Shown in pieces: positions 10,973 through 21,515 of a stretch of 64,000 nucleotides of DNA (positions are counted from its first letter, which is position 1; every line of letters begins with the position of its first letter). The stretch covers positions 124,001-188,000 of the forward strand of contig JASVEC010000010.1 of assembly GCA_030770535.1 (NCBI GenBank). The letters are read 5' to 3'. The notes below the pieces were generated by a model that did no database searches, was not told the DNA's origin, and was given only the letters and a program-made list of their open reading frames with translations. This DNA is from Batkoa obscura (lineage: Eukaryota > Entomophthoromycota > Entomophthoromycetes > Entomophthorales > Batkoaceae). A program made the position numbers and the translations under genes.

Positions 10973-11063
10973 GGGGTGTTTTTTAATTTCATTACTTTTT
11001 CTATTTTCAAGTGCTATTTAGGTGGAGAGATTGTTAACAAAATTCTCAAAAAACACATCCCCA
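10973..11063 (+). mobile_element. GGGGATGT-family miniature element
   Basis: It begins GGGGTGTTTTTTAATTTC after TA and ends ACACATCCCCA followed by TA. The centre is AAGTGCTATTTAGGTGG. Confidence 0.8.
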
Positions 11064-11160
11064 TATATTTTGCTAGTTATTTAACCTTCATGATCTCTAT
11101 CTTTAATTTTAAATCATAAGTTTTTACAAAAATTCGCACAACTTTTAATAGTATTAACTT

Positions 11161-11339
11161 ATTATGGGTATAGTAAGAAAAGAATTTCAACAAACTAATA
11201 AAGATTTTCAACGTAAATTTCCTCAAAAGTGAACAAATAGGGAATTTTCATGTGCTATTTGATTTAGTTACTTTTGTTAACTATAATTGAATTTTTTTCT
11301 CTAGTTTGTTAAAAAAATTTCTTACTATAACTATAATAG
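11161..11339. mobile_element. Second inverted-repeat miniature element
   Basis: The left arm (TATAGTAAGAAAAGAATTTC, then AACAAACTA) and the right arm (TAGTTTGTT, then AAAATTTCTTACTATA) are inverted copies of about 28 bp enclosing roughly 115 bp. The ends do not match the GGGGATGT family. It is probably another non-autonomous DNA transposon or a large hairpin. I found no second copy in this window. Confidence 0.5.
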
Positions 11340-13029
11340 ATTGAAAAATATAATAATTGTTTTTTGATTTTTTTTAAAAATTACATGCCTAGGATGGTGT
11401 TAATTAAAAACATGATAGTAGTAATCGAATTTACTAGGAGTTAATGGCAGCTTCTATAAATATTAATAAACCCAAAGGGGCCCTAACCAAGGATGATATA
11501 CTTGGGTTTCTTAGACGATTTGAGTTTGATAGTGAAAAATGAGAATTCCCTAGCCAGGAAGGATCTCTACTCGGAAATGCAATCCTAGGCTCATCTAGAG
11601 GTTATCTTTCAATATTAGTGATAGATTACTCAAATAGTACAAATTATGAAGAAATAGTTTAAACTAGAAAATGTGAGAAATATCATGGGATAAAAAGGAA
11701 TTCGTGGTACCACTTCAAATGAATTTAAACACAATAGGGTTTATATTACTATTGGAAAAGCGACAAGCTCCCAAGAGATTCACTAAAAATAAAGCACAAT
11801 TGAGAAATCTAATAAAAGAGGGAGAAGGGTCTGGAAACTGAGACTTTTAGATCTTTATTACTTGTTGTTAATCTACACATAGTACAGAGAGATCTGTTTT
11901 CCTATACTATTTATAAATTTAATAGATTGACGTACATCATGATTGTGTATAGATATATACAACTACTGATGTAGTATAAAAATTATATGTTCAATTGAAA
12001 TAAGTTTAAGCATCTACGTGCGAATCTTCCTTTCAAGCAATGTAGACTTAATATTCATAAAAATTAATTCTAGCGAAAACTACTATTATTGGAAATTTTT
12101 ACAAAATTATAATAAATATAAAATACATTGTAAAATTCAGTTATTATGAAATCAAAGATAACACATTGCTTTCTACAAATAAACTAACAATTTACTGAAA
12201 GTAATCAAGATAGACTACTAGAGGTTTGGTATATTTTTTATGTTATTATTTGGTGGTAACTTTTAATATGCATCTTGTTTGTTTTTGATTTACTGACTTC
12301 GTTATAAAAATTAAAACCTTATCAACATAAATAGAACTTTCGAAGTTTTTATGAATGTTTTAATCCTATTGATATATTTAAGTATCGTTAGAGTCTTTAT
12401 TTTTTTACTATTTTCCACCTTATTCTTTAATATATTCTCCCTTAATTTTTTTTAGAGAATTCTGCTCTCATGGTTTAATAATGGCCTTTTATTGGCTAAC
12501 ATTTTCCTTATTTAATTAAATTCTAATAGTTTAGACTCTTAATAAAATTATAATGCTGCCAAATAACTTTTAGAATTAGGATTTAAACACACTAAAAACT
12601 CAATTAATTATATACAAAACATAAATGTAATAGTAAAGATTTGTATTTTTTGAGTAAATTTAAAATTTGCTATTAATAAACAGAACAAGCTATCTTTTGA
12701 TACGATTCTAGTTCAGATAAAAACAGGAGGCTTAATTAGAGACCAATAGAATATTCAAATAAAAGACAAGTTGTAACAAAAGTATTAATGGAAGAACTAC
12801 GGGTCATGAGAAAAAAGTGTCCAACATAATACGAATACCTATCTATAACAGTTTTAAATATTAACTAGTCACGAAAATAAACATAGTAATCCCAATTTAA
12901 ATAATATAGTTTTAAAGTAAATATACCTTAAGAGGCTGAACGCGTATTGGTAAAATTTATAATTGACTATAATGTGATTAATGAGCATAACTTTTTAAAA
13001 ATATATGAAATAATATGTCAATAAAGAAG

Positions 13030-13038
13030 TATAAAAAG
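13030..13038 (+). promoter_or_regulatory. TATA box of sphingomyelinase gene 1
   Basis: TATAAAAAG lies 70 bp upstream of the ATG at 13108, in the position expected of a fungal TATA element. Confidence 0.5.
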
Positions 13039-13107
13039 GAACTAAAAAAGATAAGACATAAATAAAAATTTAAAACAAATTTGTTATAAGTTTTGGTATT
13101 ATCTACA

Positions 13108-14979
13108 ATGAAATTATACAATTACATTTTATTAGGTGGCTTGGCATTACATTCTAATGTCAGCTCTCAGAATATAGTTGAAGGGAGCACTGATCCTCAA
13201 GATTATTTGTTCAAGCTAAATAATCAGACTGAATTCATGAATTGGAGTAAGCAAGTAGAGCAGGCTGCCAAAGATATAGAGAGGAATGGAGGAAACAGTC
13301 GTATTGGGATATTTGATAAGGTATTAATGGTTTTATCTGGATTGTTTGTAGATGGAAAAGAAAAACTAAAATGTGAAGCATGTAAAGTTGGCATAGGTGC
13401 TGGTGCACTAATCACTCATGTTCCATTTACTAAATCAGCAGTTATATCAGCAGTTGGTGAGATATGCCAAGTAGTTGCTAAACAGCCAAAGTCGGTTTGT
13501 GAAGGAATCGCTCATTCTACTGGTTCTGAAGTTTATGATGTCTTATACTCAATTAATAGAGATGATCCTTATGTCCGTCAGGTTGCTTGTGTTTCATTAG
13601 GTAATTTGTGTCCGTTCCCAAATATACCAGTTACACCTTTATCTTTACCCTCAAAAAACGAAGCCCAAATCAAAGAAAAAGAGTCAAAAGATTTCAAATA
13701 CGTATTGCATTTAAGTGATCTTCATTACGACCCAGACTATTTTGTTGGTGCTGAAGCTAATTGTAATAAACCAATTTGTTGCCAAAAGGACAGTAATAGT
13801 GATCTTAAAGATCAGACTGTCAAGAAACCAGCTGGAAAATGGGGTGACTATAAATGCGATGCTAATAAAGATTTATTACAGTCATTATTGAAAAATGCTG
13901 TAAAAGTAACTAGTGAATATCCTTTAGAAATGACTGTATTCACAGGTGACGTACCAGCCCATGATTTTTGGAAGGAGAGTGTTGAACGTACTGAAAGTGT
14001 GGAGAAAGGAGCATTCAATATATTAAGTAGTTACTTAATACCAAAGAAGAATAAGCTATATCCTACTATTGGTAATCATGAAGGAGTCCCAGTTAATCAG
14101 TTTATGGTAGATGGAAAATCAGACAAAAAGTTCTTAAGGTTGTATAACTTTTTGTCCCAACAGTGGAAAGAATGGTTACCACAACAAGCTTTAAGTACCA
14201 TCCAAAGAAGTGGATATTATTCAGTAGAACACAATAGTGATTTAAAAATAATATCCTTAAATAATAATTTGTGTTATATGTTTAATTTTCAATTATTCTT
14301 AGATCCCTCTAATTCAGATGTAAACAATATGCTAAAATGGTTTATTGGAGAATTAGACCAATCAGAAAAGAAAGGCCAAAAAGTATACATTGTATCCCAT
14401 GTATCCCCTGGATCAATTGATTGTTTTAAACATTGGTCATTACAATATAACTTGATTATTCAAAGATACTACTCAACCATTAGTGCACAATTCTTTGGAC
14501 ATGAACACTCTGATACTTTTGAAATTAATTATATCTCAAACAAGCCAAAAACTGTCGAGAACGCTATCTCTAATTCTTATTTAGCACCTTCTATGTCTAC
14601 ATTAGGTGGTCATAATCCATCCTTTAGAATTTACAAAGTAGATGCATCAAACTACAAAGTAGTTGATTATTTCCATTATTCTGCTGATTTGAAAGAAGCT
14701 TCAAAATGGACTAATGACATGGAATGGAAGTTGTTGTATACTGCTAGAGATACTTATAATCCAAACTATACCGGAAAATATTTAGATTCTAAATTCTGGC
14801 ATAATGTCACTAGTCAAATGGAATCAAATGACAACCTCTTTAATAAATATTATCAGTTAAGAAATTCAAATGGTGTCCAACAAGAGGTATGTGATAAAAA
14901 ATGTAGAGAAACACATATCTGTAACTTGAGAGCAGGGTATTCTGGTGATTCATGTGCACAAAAAGTACCCTTTTCATAA
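13108..14979 (+). CDS. Secreted acid sphingomyelinase-like phosphodiesterase 1
   Basis: A single exon of 623 codons. I chose ATG 13108; the frame is open 15 bases further up but has no ATG there. It starts with a signal peptide (residues ~1-20). A saposin-B-type domain (~90-172) has six cysteines in the usual spacing (CEACKVG, ICQ, SVCEG, VACVSLGNLC). The metallophosphatase domain keeps every metal-binding motif of the acid sphingomyelinase family: SDLHYD (D204, H206), GDVPAHD (D281), GNHE (N323/H324), SHVSPG (H431) and GHEH (H465, H467). Several N-glycosylation sequons are present. The family cleaves sphingomyelin to ceramide and phosphocholine, or related phosphodiesters. The protein should be secreted. 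The 3' half is nearly identical to the gene at 19441-21303, while the N-terminal part and a middle block differ, pointing to gene conversion. Confidence 0.93.
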   Translation: MKLYNYILLGGLALHSNVSSQNIVEGSTDPQDYLFKLNNQTEFMNWSKQVEQAAKDIERNGGNSRIGIFDKVLMVLSGLFVDGKEKLKCEACKVGIGAGALITHVPFTKSAVISAVGEICQVVAKQPKSVCEGIAHSTGSEVYDVLYSINRDDPYVRQVACVSLGNLCPFPNIPVTPLSLPSKNEAQIKEKESKDFKYVLHLSDLHYDPDYFVGAEANCNKPICCQKDSNSDLKDQTVKKPAGKWGDYKCDANKDLLQSLLKNAVKVTSEYPLEMTVFTGDVPAHDFWKESVERTESVEKGAFNILSSYLIPKKNKLYPTIGNHEGVPVNQFMVDGKSDKKFLRLYNFLSQQWKEWLPQQALSTIQRSGYYSVEHNSDLKIISLNNNLCYMFNFQLFLDPSNSDVNNMLKWFIGELDQSEKKGQKVYIVSHVSPGSIDCFKHWSLQYNLIIQRYYSTISAQFFGHEHSDTFEINYISNKPKTVENAISNSYLAPSMSTLGGHNPSFRIYKVDASNYKVVDYFHYSADLKEASKWTNDMEWKLLYTARDTYNPNYTGKYLDSKFWHNVTSQMESNDNLFNKYYQLRNSNGVQQEVCDKKCRETHICNLRAGYSGDSCAQKVPFS

Positions 14980-15090
14980 AATAAACAGCCTTTGTTTTTA
15001 ATTTTAAAGTAATTTTTTCAATTTTAAGTGACTGTTACATAGTATATTGTTATTTTTCTATTTGTCTTTTATGATTTAACTTTTGGTATA

Positions 15091-15210
15091 GTTTAATATA
15101 ATTTAATATAATTTAATATAATTTAATATAGTTTAATATAGTTTAATATAGTTTAATATAATTTAATATAATTTAATATAGTCTAATATAACTTAATATA
15201 GCTTAATATA
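15091..15210 (+). repeat. 10-bp minisatellite (TTTAATATA type), 12 units
   Basis: Twelve tandem units of [A/G]TTTAATATA, the last three with T-to-C variants (GTCTAATATA, ACTTAATATA, GCTTAATATA). The corresponding repeat downstream of the paralogue has 14 units. Confidence 0.9.
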
Positions 15211-15886
15211 AAAGATGATTGTAGTTAAATTATAGCCTAATATTTCCAATAGTTTTTAGCTGATAAGCCAAATACTAGATATATTATATCATAGTATTAT
15301 ATAGTTAAGAGCATTATAATTTATAGATTATAAAAAATAACAAAAATTTCAAGTTGAACAACGTAAAGTTTATATCATTCATAACACTCAAAGCTCTAAA
15401 TCAGCTATCTCAAGACTGCTAAAGTGCGGATAGTTTTCATTGCTCTGTTGCCAGCCTCATGCAGTACCTATCTCATTAAAGACCTGGTTATTTAAACTTA
15501 CGTTATAACAACCATGCCTACACCATGCTCCTTAAGACTGATAAATCACCGTTTATAAACTCTATAAATACCAATATTATCCTTCTTGAAACCAACTCTA
15601 CCATAAGCAGTAGTTATAGATTAATGCAACCTAATCCAGTTAATATATATGTTTTTAATTTTTTTTAGTGGGACAAGTTTTTGCTAAGAATATTGATTGT
15701 GGGTTTAATTAGGTTCTTGTAAAAGTCAATCAAATATTGGTTTTATATGAAAATCAAAATTATGACTAAAATTTAATATTATTTTACTAAACTTTTAATT
15801 CAAATAAGACATATTTTGAAACAAAAATCTACCATTAGCTTATTCAACTTTAAATCTAGAAACGAAATAACGAAAATACATCAATA

Positions 15887-15980
15887 TGGTTATTTTTTTG
15901 TTTAAGAGTTTTATCAATAAATTTTCCTCAAATAGAACTCAGAAAATGGAAAAAGCGATGAAACCAAAAAATATTACCAC
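15887..15980 (-). mobile_element. GGGGATGT-family miniature element, diverged ends
   Basis: It begins TGGTTATTTTTTTGTTTAAG after TA and ends CCAAAAAATATTACCACA followed by TA. It lies where copy 1 of the duplication stops matching copy 2, so it may be an insertion found only in copy 1. Confidence 0.65.
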
Positions 15981-16331
15981 ATATAAAAGTATTTAGATTT
16001 TTATAGCTAAACTAGTCTTTTTTAAAGGTAGCTGAAAAATGTTCAAATGCTTATTCATATTTTTAATGTTTGATATTTTCTTCCAGCGTCTACTTAATAC
16101 GCTTTAAGGTTAGCTATATACAACTTGACGCCAAAGTTTATTACTGTAAAGGTTAAGTTTCATCAGATTGACTGAGGTGAAAAATTAAATTTTTTATGGA
16201 ATTTTGTTTAGGAATGTGGTAATAAGAAAAAAAGACATTGGAAAAGTGAAGATCAAATATTATAGTAGATATCAAAGGCAGATCTTTAATATATAAAAAT
16301 TGGTTAGAGTTAATATTCATTTTCTAAAAAA

Positions 16332-18290
16332 ATGATAAAATTAATAATTTTTATAAGCTATTTATTTATTTTAATACTCAGTATAATATGTAGTAATATA
16401 GAAGAAAATCAAAAAGGAATGAAAAGTACGTTAGATAAAGCCTTGTTAGATTCAAATGATCTGGATAGAATAATAATAGATCAAAAACTATTAGATCAGT
16501 TCGCAAATAGTTCTATTGAACGTAAAATGGTGTACATAATGGATTTCATAACAGCAAAAAGAAGCAATTATAAAGTCAAAGCACAATATTTGATCAAAAA
16601 AACATTAGAGATATTATCACAAGACCCAAGATCGAGTCTAAATTGTGCAGCTTGTAAAACAACTGTTCAATCCCTTAGTAGATTAAGTAAAGTTAATATC
16701 ATTGAAAATCCTTTGCTTAAATTAAGTTCAGCAGCGTGCACATCCATATTTAATAAGCCAAAAGAAATATGTAGTGGTAGTCATAAAGTGTTTGCTGATA
16801 TTTATTTAGAAATACTTCAAGGTTTTAATTTAAAAAATCACTTACAATCCCAGATGGTTTGCTATACTTTAGGCAATATTTGTCCTTTTCCTAATTTAAA
16901 TTTAAAGGAACTAAAGTTACCTGAAGTTAGTAATAAACCCAAGGTTATCAATGAAAGTAACAAGACTGATATTGGATATATATTACATATATCAGATTTA
17001 CATTATGACGAAAACTACATTGAGGGATCCGAAGCAGACTGCAGTGAGCCAATATGTTGTCAAGTAGATAGTAAAAGCAAAGGTTTGAGCTCAAATAAGG
17101 TAAAAAAACCAGCAAGCAAATGGGGAGATTACAAGTGTGATAGTAACATAAACATGTTGAAGTCTATGTTTAAAGCGATCAATGAGTTACATAATAGCAA
17201 ATATAAATTGGATATGGTTATATTTAATGGCGATATACCAGCACACGATTTCTGGAAGCATAATTTAACTGCAGTTACCAATACTGAAATAAAGAGTTAC
17301 AAATTGCTAAATTTTAGTGATATTAATATTTATCCAACAATTGGTAATCATGAAGTTTTGCCGAATAATTTTGTGCCTTTAAATCTTCAAATAAGCGATG
17401 ATAAAGGTGAAGAAAGCGAATATTATTTTTATAGATTTGTAGCAGAGCAATGGAGTAATTGGTTGCCAAAAAAATCAATTGATGATGTTAGAAAAGGAGG
17501 ATATTATTCAGTAAAACACGCAAACAATTTAAAGTTGATAAATTTAAATAATAACTTATGCTATGTAAATAATTTTTATTTATTGTTAAATTTTACACAC
17601 CAAAATAATCCAAATAATATGCTAAAGTGGTTAATAAATGAACTAAAAGATGCCGAAGATAATAACATGAATGTTTATATTTCAAGTCACATACCCCCAA
17701 ATTCATTAGATTGCTTACCATCATATTCAATGCAATATTATCAAATATTAAATAGATTTCATTCAATTATAAAAGGGCAATTTTATGGACATGATCACCA
17801 TGATGAATTTTCTGTTTACTATGATAATAATAATAAAAAAACAAGCAAAAGGGTAATATCAAATCAATATCTAACACCATCAATCACAACATTAAATGGC
17901 CAAAATCCTGGTTTCCGTATTTATAAAGTAAATAAGAAGAATTGGGAGATATTAGATTATTATCAGTATTATACTCAGTTAAAGGATTCGCATATGTATA
18001 AAGAAGACTTGAAATGGAAGTTATTGTATACAGCAAAAGGGTTATATGATCCAAATAACGATTTTAATACTTTATCCCCAGAGTTTTGGCATAACTCGAT
18101 TGTAAATTTGAGTAAAAATCAAACTTTATTTGATTTATTTTATGGGTATAGAAATAAACTAGGTTTAAAGAGAAAAAAATGCAATTTGGAATGTCGATCG
18201 AATTACATATGTAGTATGGTTGCAAATCATTCAAAAGACACATGTATTCGATTTAAAAATGAGTTAGGAATTTTTAAATCTATGAATTAA
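16332..18290 (+). CDS. Secreted acid sphingomyelinase-like phosphodiesterase 2
   Basis: A single exon of 652 codons with ATG at 16332. It starts with a strong hydrophobic signal peptide (MIKLIIFISYLFILILSIIC). The saposin-B cysteines are present (CAACKTT, SAACTS, EICSG, MVCYTLGNIC). The metallophosphatase domain keeps SDLHYD, GDIPAHDFW, GNHE, SHIPP and GHDH, so the metal ligands are complete. It is the most divergent of the four paralogues in the window and is clearly more AT-rich and Asn/Lys-rich than its neighbours. It sits between the two near-identical copies but does not share their identical blocks. No intron is needed. The substrate cannot be decided from sequence; sphingomyelin or another phosphodiester is likely. 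Confidence 0.92.
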   Translation: MIKLIIFISYLFILILSIICSNIEENQKGMKSTLDKALLDSNDLDRIIIDQKLLDQFANSSIERKMVYIMDFITAKRSNYKVKAQYLIKKTLEILSQDPRSSLNCAACKTTVQSLSRLSKVNIIENPLLKLSSAACTSIFNKPKEICSGSHKVFADIYLEILQGFNLKNHLQSQMVCYTLGNICPFPNLNLKELKLPEVSNKPKVINESNKTDIGYILHISDLHYDENYIEGSEADCSEPICCQVDSKSKGLSSNKVKKPASKWGDYKCDSNINMLKSMFKAINELHNSKYKLDMVIFNGDIPAHDFWKHNLTAVTNTEIKSYKLLNFSDINIYPTIGNHEVLPNNFVPLNLQISDDKGEESEYYFYRFVAEQWSNWLPKKSIDDVRKGGYYSVKHANNLKLINLNNNLCYVNNFYLLLNFTHQNNPNNMLKWLINELKDAEDNNMNVYISSHIPPNSLDCLPSYSMQYYQILNRFHSIIKGQFYGHDHHDEFSVYYDNNNKKTSKRVISNQYLTPSITTLNGQNPGFRIYKVNKKNWEILDYYQYYTQLKDSHMYKEDLKWKLLYTAKGLYDPNNDFNTLSPEFWHNSIVNLSKNQTLFDLFYGYRNKLGLKRKKCNLECRSNYICSMVANHSKDTCIRFKNELGIFKSMN

Positions 18291-19376
18291 ACGTTTTTAT
18301 TTCTTCATTCTGTTTTTATCATTAAAATGTCATATGTTAAATCTTAATTTTTTAATTGTATTTCAGTGTAATAAAATCATCTTTGCTTTGGATGTTAAAG
18401 GTAAGCATAATTCATTTTAAAATTAAATATAATGCAAAGGATGATACATTTTCAAGAAAAGGTAAGTAATGTTATCTTCAAAGTATTTAGACTCAGTATC
18501 TAAAGTTGTGAAAATTTTGAAGCAGGTGCTCTAAAGCTATTAAAAGTAATGATAATCAACCGTTTTGTGTTTGATTTCTTTAATCATTGCTAAATTAATA
18601 ATTAATTTACTAGCCAATAACTTTGAAAGTTTATGACACGTACAAAATTTCCAAAAGCAGTGATGATTTTCAATTGAATTTTGTTTATTGAGAATTAAAA
18701 TGAATATGTATAATATTTACAGAGATTTTCTATTGTGTAACAACAAATAAGGCTTGGAAGCGTTGTTTTTCAATAAAAATATAGCTTCATAAGTAAAACA
18801 AATACAGTAAAAAGAATATTTTTGAAGAATAATATATTTAAAGTTTATAGCAGATTTGAAAAATATAGTAAATAATATAAATAATTGCGGAAAAAGGTTT
18901 ATACAGATACCAAATAAACCAGAGAAGATTTTTTTTATCAAGACAAGATATATATATGTAATATTATTCATTAATGCAATTATAGTAATTTTTCGTCAAA
19001 ATAAAAGGGCGTATACTTTATTGTCTTACTATTGAATTCTTATAATTCTTTAGGCCATATAATTTAGTAAAATCAAAAGTGGCTTAAGAACTAACTATTA
19101 TCCAAAATGGACATTATAATAGTGCATATTTTACATACTGGTAAGTATAGTATATTAACTTCTACAAAAGGGAATAAAAACAAACATACAACTATCAAAA
19201 AGCATATGGTCTTTCAAAATAAAATGATTAACTGAAAAACATTGATATTATGAGAATAATAAAAAACCTGGGACTTTGAAATAATACAAGATATTTTTAA
19301 AAATGTAATTGTGATTAAACTGTTCAATTTTCATTTTGCATAAACATAGAACAAGGTAACATTTAAATGCTTGGAC
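18291..19376. other. Intergenic AT-rich DNA
   Basis: No gene supported. A minus-strand 84-codon hydrophobic ORF (18717-18971) is probably chance in AT-rich DNA. Confidence 0.5.
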
Positions 19377-19384
19377 TATATAAA
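19377..19384 (+). promoter_or_regulatory. TATA box of sphingomyelinase gene 3
   Basis: TATATAAA lies 57-64 bp upstream of the ATG at 19441. Confidence 0.5.
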
Positions 19385-19440
19385 CACGAGATGAAACAGA
19401 AGTATTATGCTATGAATTTTTGATTTATTAATTTTTTAAT

Positions 19441-21303
19441 ATGAGATTTTTCGAAACTATTTTAACATTTAGCTGCATTAGCTTAATTTTAGCCCAAGAA
19501 AGCGGGAGTGGAGTTGATCCTATTGATTACATATTCGAATTGAAAAATGAGACTGCCTTTAGCGAATGGGAAACACAAGTCAACCAAGCGGTAAAAGAAA
19601 TTCAAGAAAATGGTGGCAATTCTCGTAGTAGCATTGTTGATAAAATATTCATGGTTCTATCAGGTCTTTATGTTGAAGCTGGGGATAAGTTAAAATGTAA
19701 AGCTTGTCAAGTAGGGGTTGGTGCTTTATCACTTGTCACTCATGTTCCATTTACAAAAAAACCGGTTGTTTCTGCTATAGGCGGTCTATGCCAAGTTGCT
19801 ACTAAACAACCAAAGTCAGTTTGCGAAGGAATTGCTCGTTCTACTGGTTCTGAAGTTTATGATGTCTTAAATTCAATTGATAGAAAAAACCCCTACGTTC
19901 GTCAGATTGCCTGTGTTTCATTAGGCGATCTATGCCCATTTCCAGACATCCCAGTCACACCTTTATCTTTACCAGCAAAAAAAGAGCCTCAAGCTAAAGA
20001 AAAAGAGTCAAAAGATTTCAAATACGTATTGCATTTAAGTGATCTTCATTACGACCCAGACTATTTTGTTGGTGCTGAAGCTAATTGTAATAAACCAATT
20101 TGTTGCCAAAAGGACAGTAATAGTGATCTTAAAGATCAGACTGTCAAGAAACCAGCTGGAAAATGGGGTGACTATAAATGCGATGCTAATAAAGATTTAT
20201 TACAGTCATTATTGAAAAATGCTGTAAAAGTAACTAGTGAATATCCTTTAGAAATGACTGTATTCACAGGTGACGTACCAGCCCATGATTTTTGGAAGGA
20301 GAGTGTTGAGCGTAGTGAAGGTACAGAAAAGGGGGCATATAGCCTTTTGGACAGCTATTTAATACCAAAAAAGAATAAGCTATATCCTACTATTGGTAAT
20401 CATGAAGCGGTACCAACTAATCAGTTTACGGTAGATGGAAAATCAGATAAAAAGTTCTTGAGACTTTACAATTTTATATCTCAACAGTGGAAAGAATGGT
20501 TACCACAACAAGCTTTAAGTACTATTCAAAAAGGCGGATATTATTCAGTAGAACACAATAGTGATTTAAAAGTTATTTCTTTAAATGATAATTTATGTTA
20601 CAAATATAACTTCCAACTATTCTTAGATCCCTCTAATTCAGATGTAAACAATATGCTAAAATGGTTTATTGGAGAATTAGACCAATCAGAAAAGAAAGGC
20701 CAAAAAGTGTATATAATTTCACACATTTCATCTGGTACTTCAGACTGCTTTAAGCATTGGTCATTACAATATAACTTGATTATTCAAAGATACTACTCAA
20801 CCATTAGTGCACAATTCTTTGGACATGAACACTCTGATACTTTTGAAATTAATTATATCTCAAACAAGCCAAAAACTGTTGAGAACGCTATCTCTAATTC
20901 TTATTTAGCACCTTCTATGTCTACATTAGGTGGTCATAATCCATCCTTTAGAATTTACAAAGTAGATGCATCAAACTACAAAGTAGTTGATTATTTCCAT
21001 TATTCTGCTGATTTGAAAGAAGCTTCAAAATGGACTAATGACATGGAATGGAAGTTGTTGTATACTGCTAGAGATACTTATAATCCAAACTATACCGGAA
21101 AATATTTAGATTCTAAATTCTGGCATAATGTCACTAGTCAAATGGAATCAAATGACAACCTCTTTAATAAATATTATCAGTTAAGAAATTCAAATGGTGT
21201 CCAACAAGAGGTATGTGATAAAAAATGTAGAGAAACACATATCTGTAACTTGAGAGCAGGGTATTCTGGTGATTCATGTGCACAAAAAGTACCCTTTTCA
21301 TAA
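19441..21303 (+). CDS. Secreted acid sphingomyelinase-like phosphodiesterase 3
   Basis: A single exon of 620 codons with ATG at 19441. The plan is the same as for the gene at 13108: signal peptide (cleavage probably after SLILA), saposin-B domain with six cysteines (CKACQVG to LGDLC), then a calcineurin-like metallophosphatase with SDLHYD, GDVPAHD, GNHE, SHISSG and GHEH all intact. Codons from KESKDFKY to KESVER, and from about CFKHWSLQ to the stop, are almost base-for-base identical to gene 1. The block between them (GTEKGAYSLLDSY, VPTNQFTVDG) and the first ~190 codons have diverged. Gene 1 in that middle block resembles the gene at 43852-45714 more closely. The enzyme should be secreted and act on sphingomyelin-type lipids. 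Confidence 0.93.
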   Translation: MRFFETILTFSCISLILAQESGSGVDPIDYIFELKNETAFSEWETQVNQAVKEIQENGGNSRSSIVDKIFMVLSGLYVEAGDKLKCKACQVGVGALSLVTHVPFTKKPVVSAIGGLCQVATKQPKSVCEGIARSTGSEVYDVLNSIDRKNPYVRQIACVSLGDLCPFPDIPVTPLSLPAKKEPQAKEKESKDFKYVLHLSDLHYDPDYFVGAEANCNKPICCQKDSNSDLKDQTVKKPAGKWGDYKCDANKDLLQSLLKNAVKVTSEYPLEMTVFTGDVPAHDFWKESVERSEGTEKGAYSLLDSYLIPKKNKLYPTIGNHEAVPTNQFTVDGKSDKKFLRLYNFISQQWKEWLPQQALSTIQKGGYYSVEHNSDLKVISLNDNLCYKYNFQLFLDPSNSDVNNMLKWFIGELDQSEKKGQKVYIISHISSGTSDCFKHWSLQYNLIIQRYYSTISAQFFGHEHSDTFEINYISNKPKTVENAISNSYLAPSMSTLGGHNPSFRIYKVDASNYKVVDYFHYSADLKEASKWTNDMEWKLLYTARDTYNPNYTGKYLDSKFWHNVTSQMESNDNLFNKYYQLRNSNGVQQEVCDKKCRETHICNLRAGYSGDSCAQKVPFS

Positions 21304-21370
21304 AATAAATAGCATTTGTTTTTAATTTTAAAGTAATTTTTTCAATTTTAAGTGACTGTTACATAGTATA

Positions 21371-21469
21371 GGGATGTTTTTTTTGTCTTCATTACTTTTT
21401 CCATTTTTAAGTACTACTTAAGTGGAAAGATTATTAGCAAAATTCTTAAACGAAAAAATACATTCCCAA
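21371..21469 (+). mobile_element. GGGGATGT-family miniature element with a matching empty site
   Basis: It begins GGGATGTTTTTTTTGTCTTC and ends ATACATTCCCAA, flanked by TA on both sides. In the duplicated copy at 15041-15060 the same sequence reads straight through as CATAGTATATTGTT. Insertion at TA, with duplication of TA, is therefore seen directly. Confidence 0.92.
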
Positions 21470-21515
21470 TATTGTTATTTTTCTATTTGTCTTTTATGAT
21501 TTAACTTTTGGCATA

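Larger units (their letters stand above)
8916..13029. other. Long intergenic region with small mobile elements
   Basis: About 4.1 kb with no intact gene. It holds three small-family elements (9719-9815, 10282-10378, 10973-11063) and one different inverted-repeat element (11161-11339). A GC-richer stretch (about 11440-11850) looks like a decayed coding sequence of unknown origin. It begins with a 32-codon ORF (MAASININKPKGALTKDD...) that I cannot identify. Confidence 0.5.
14980..16331. other. Downstream duplicated region, copy 1
   Basis: From the stop codon to about 15880 this DNA is nearly identical to 21304-22430, apart from elements present in only one copy. It contains a minisatellite (15091-15210) and a moderately GC-richer block (about 15390-15640) with no ORF that is kept in both copies. 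From about 15987 to 16331 the sequence is unique. A TATA-like ATATAAAA (16291-16298) stands 34 bp before the next gene. Confidence 0.7.

Noticed and set aside
13093-13107. Upstream start for sphingomyelinase gene 1 at a TTG codon
   Set aside because: Eukaryotic initiation there is unlikely; ATG 13108 directly precedes a normal signal peptide.
18717-18971. 84-codon hydrophobic minus-strand ORF
   Set aside because: AT-rich codons naturally give Ile/Phe/Leu/Tyr runs here; no homology, promoter or splice context.
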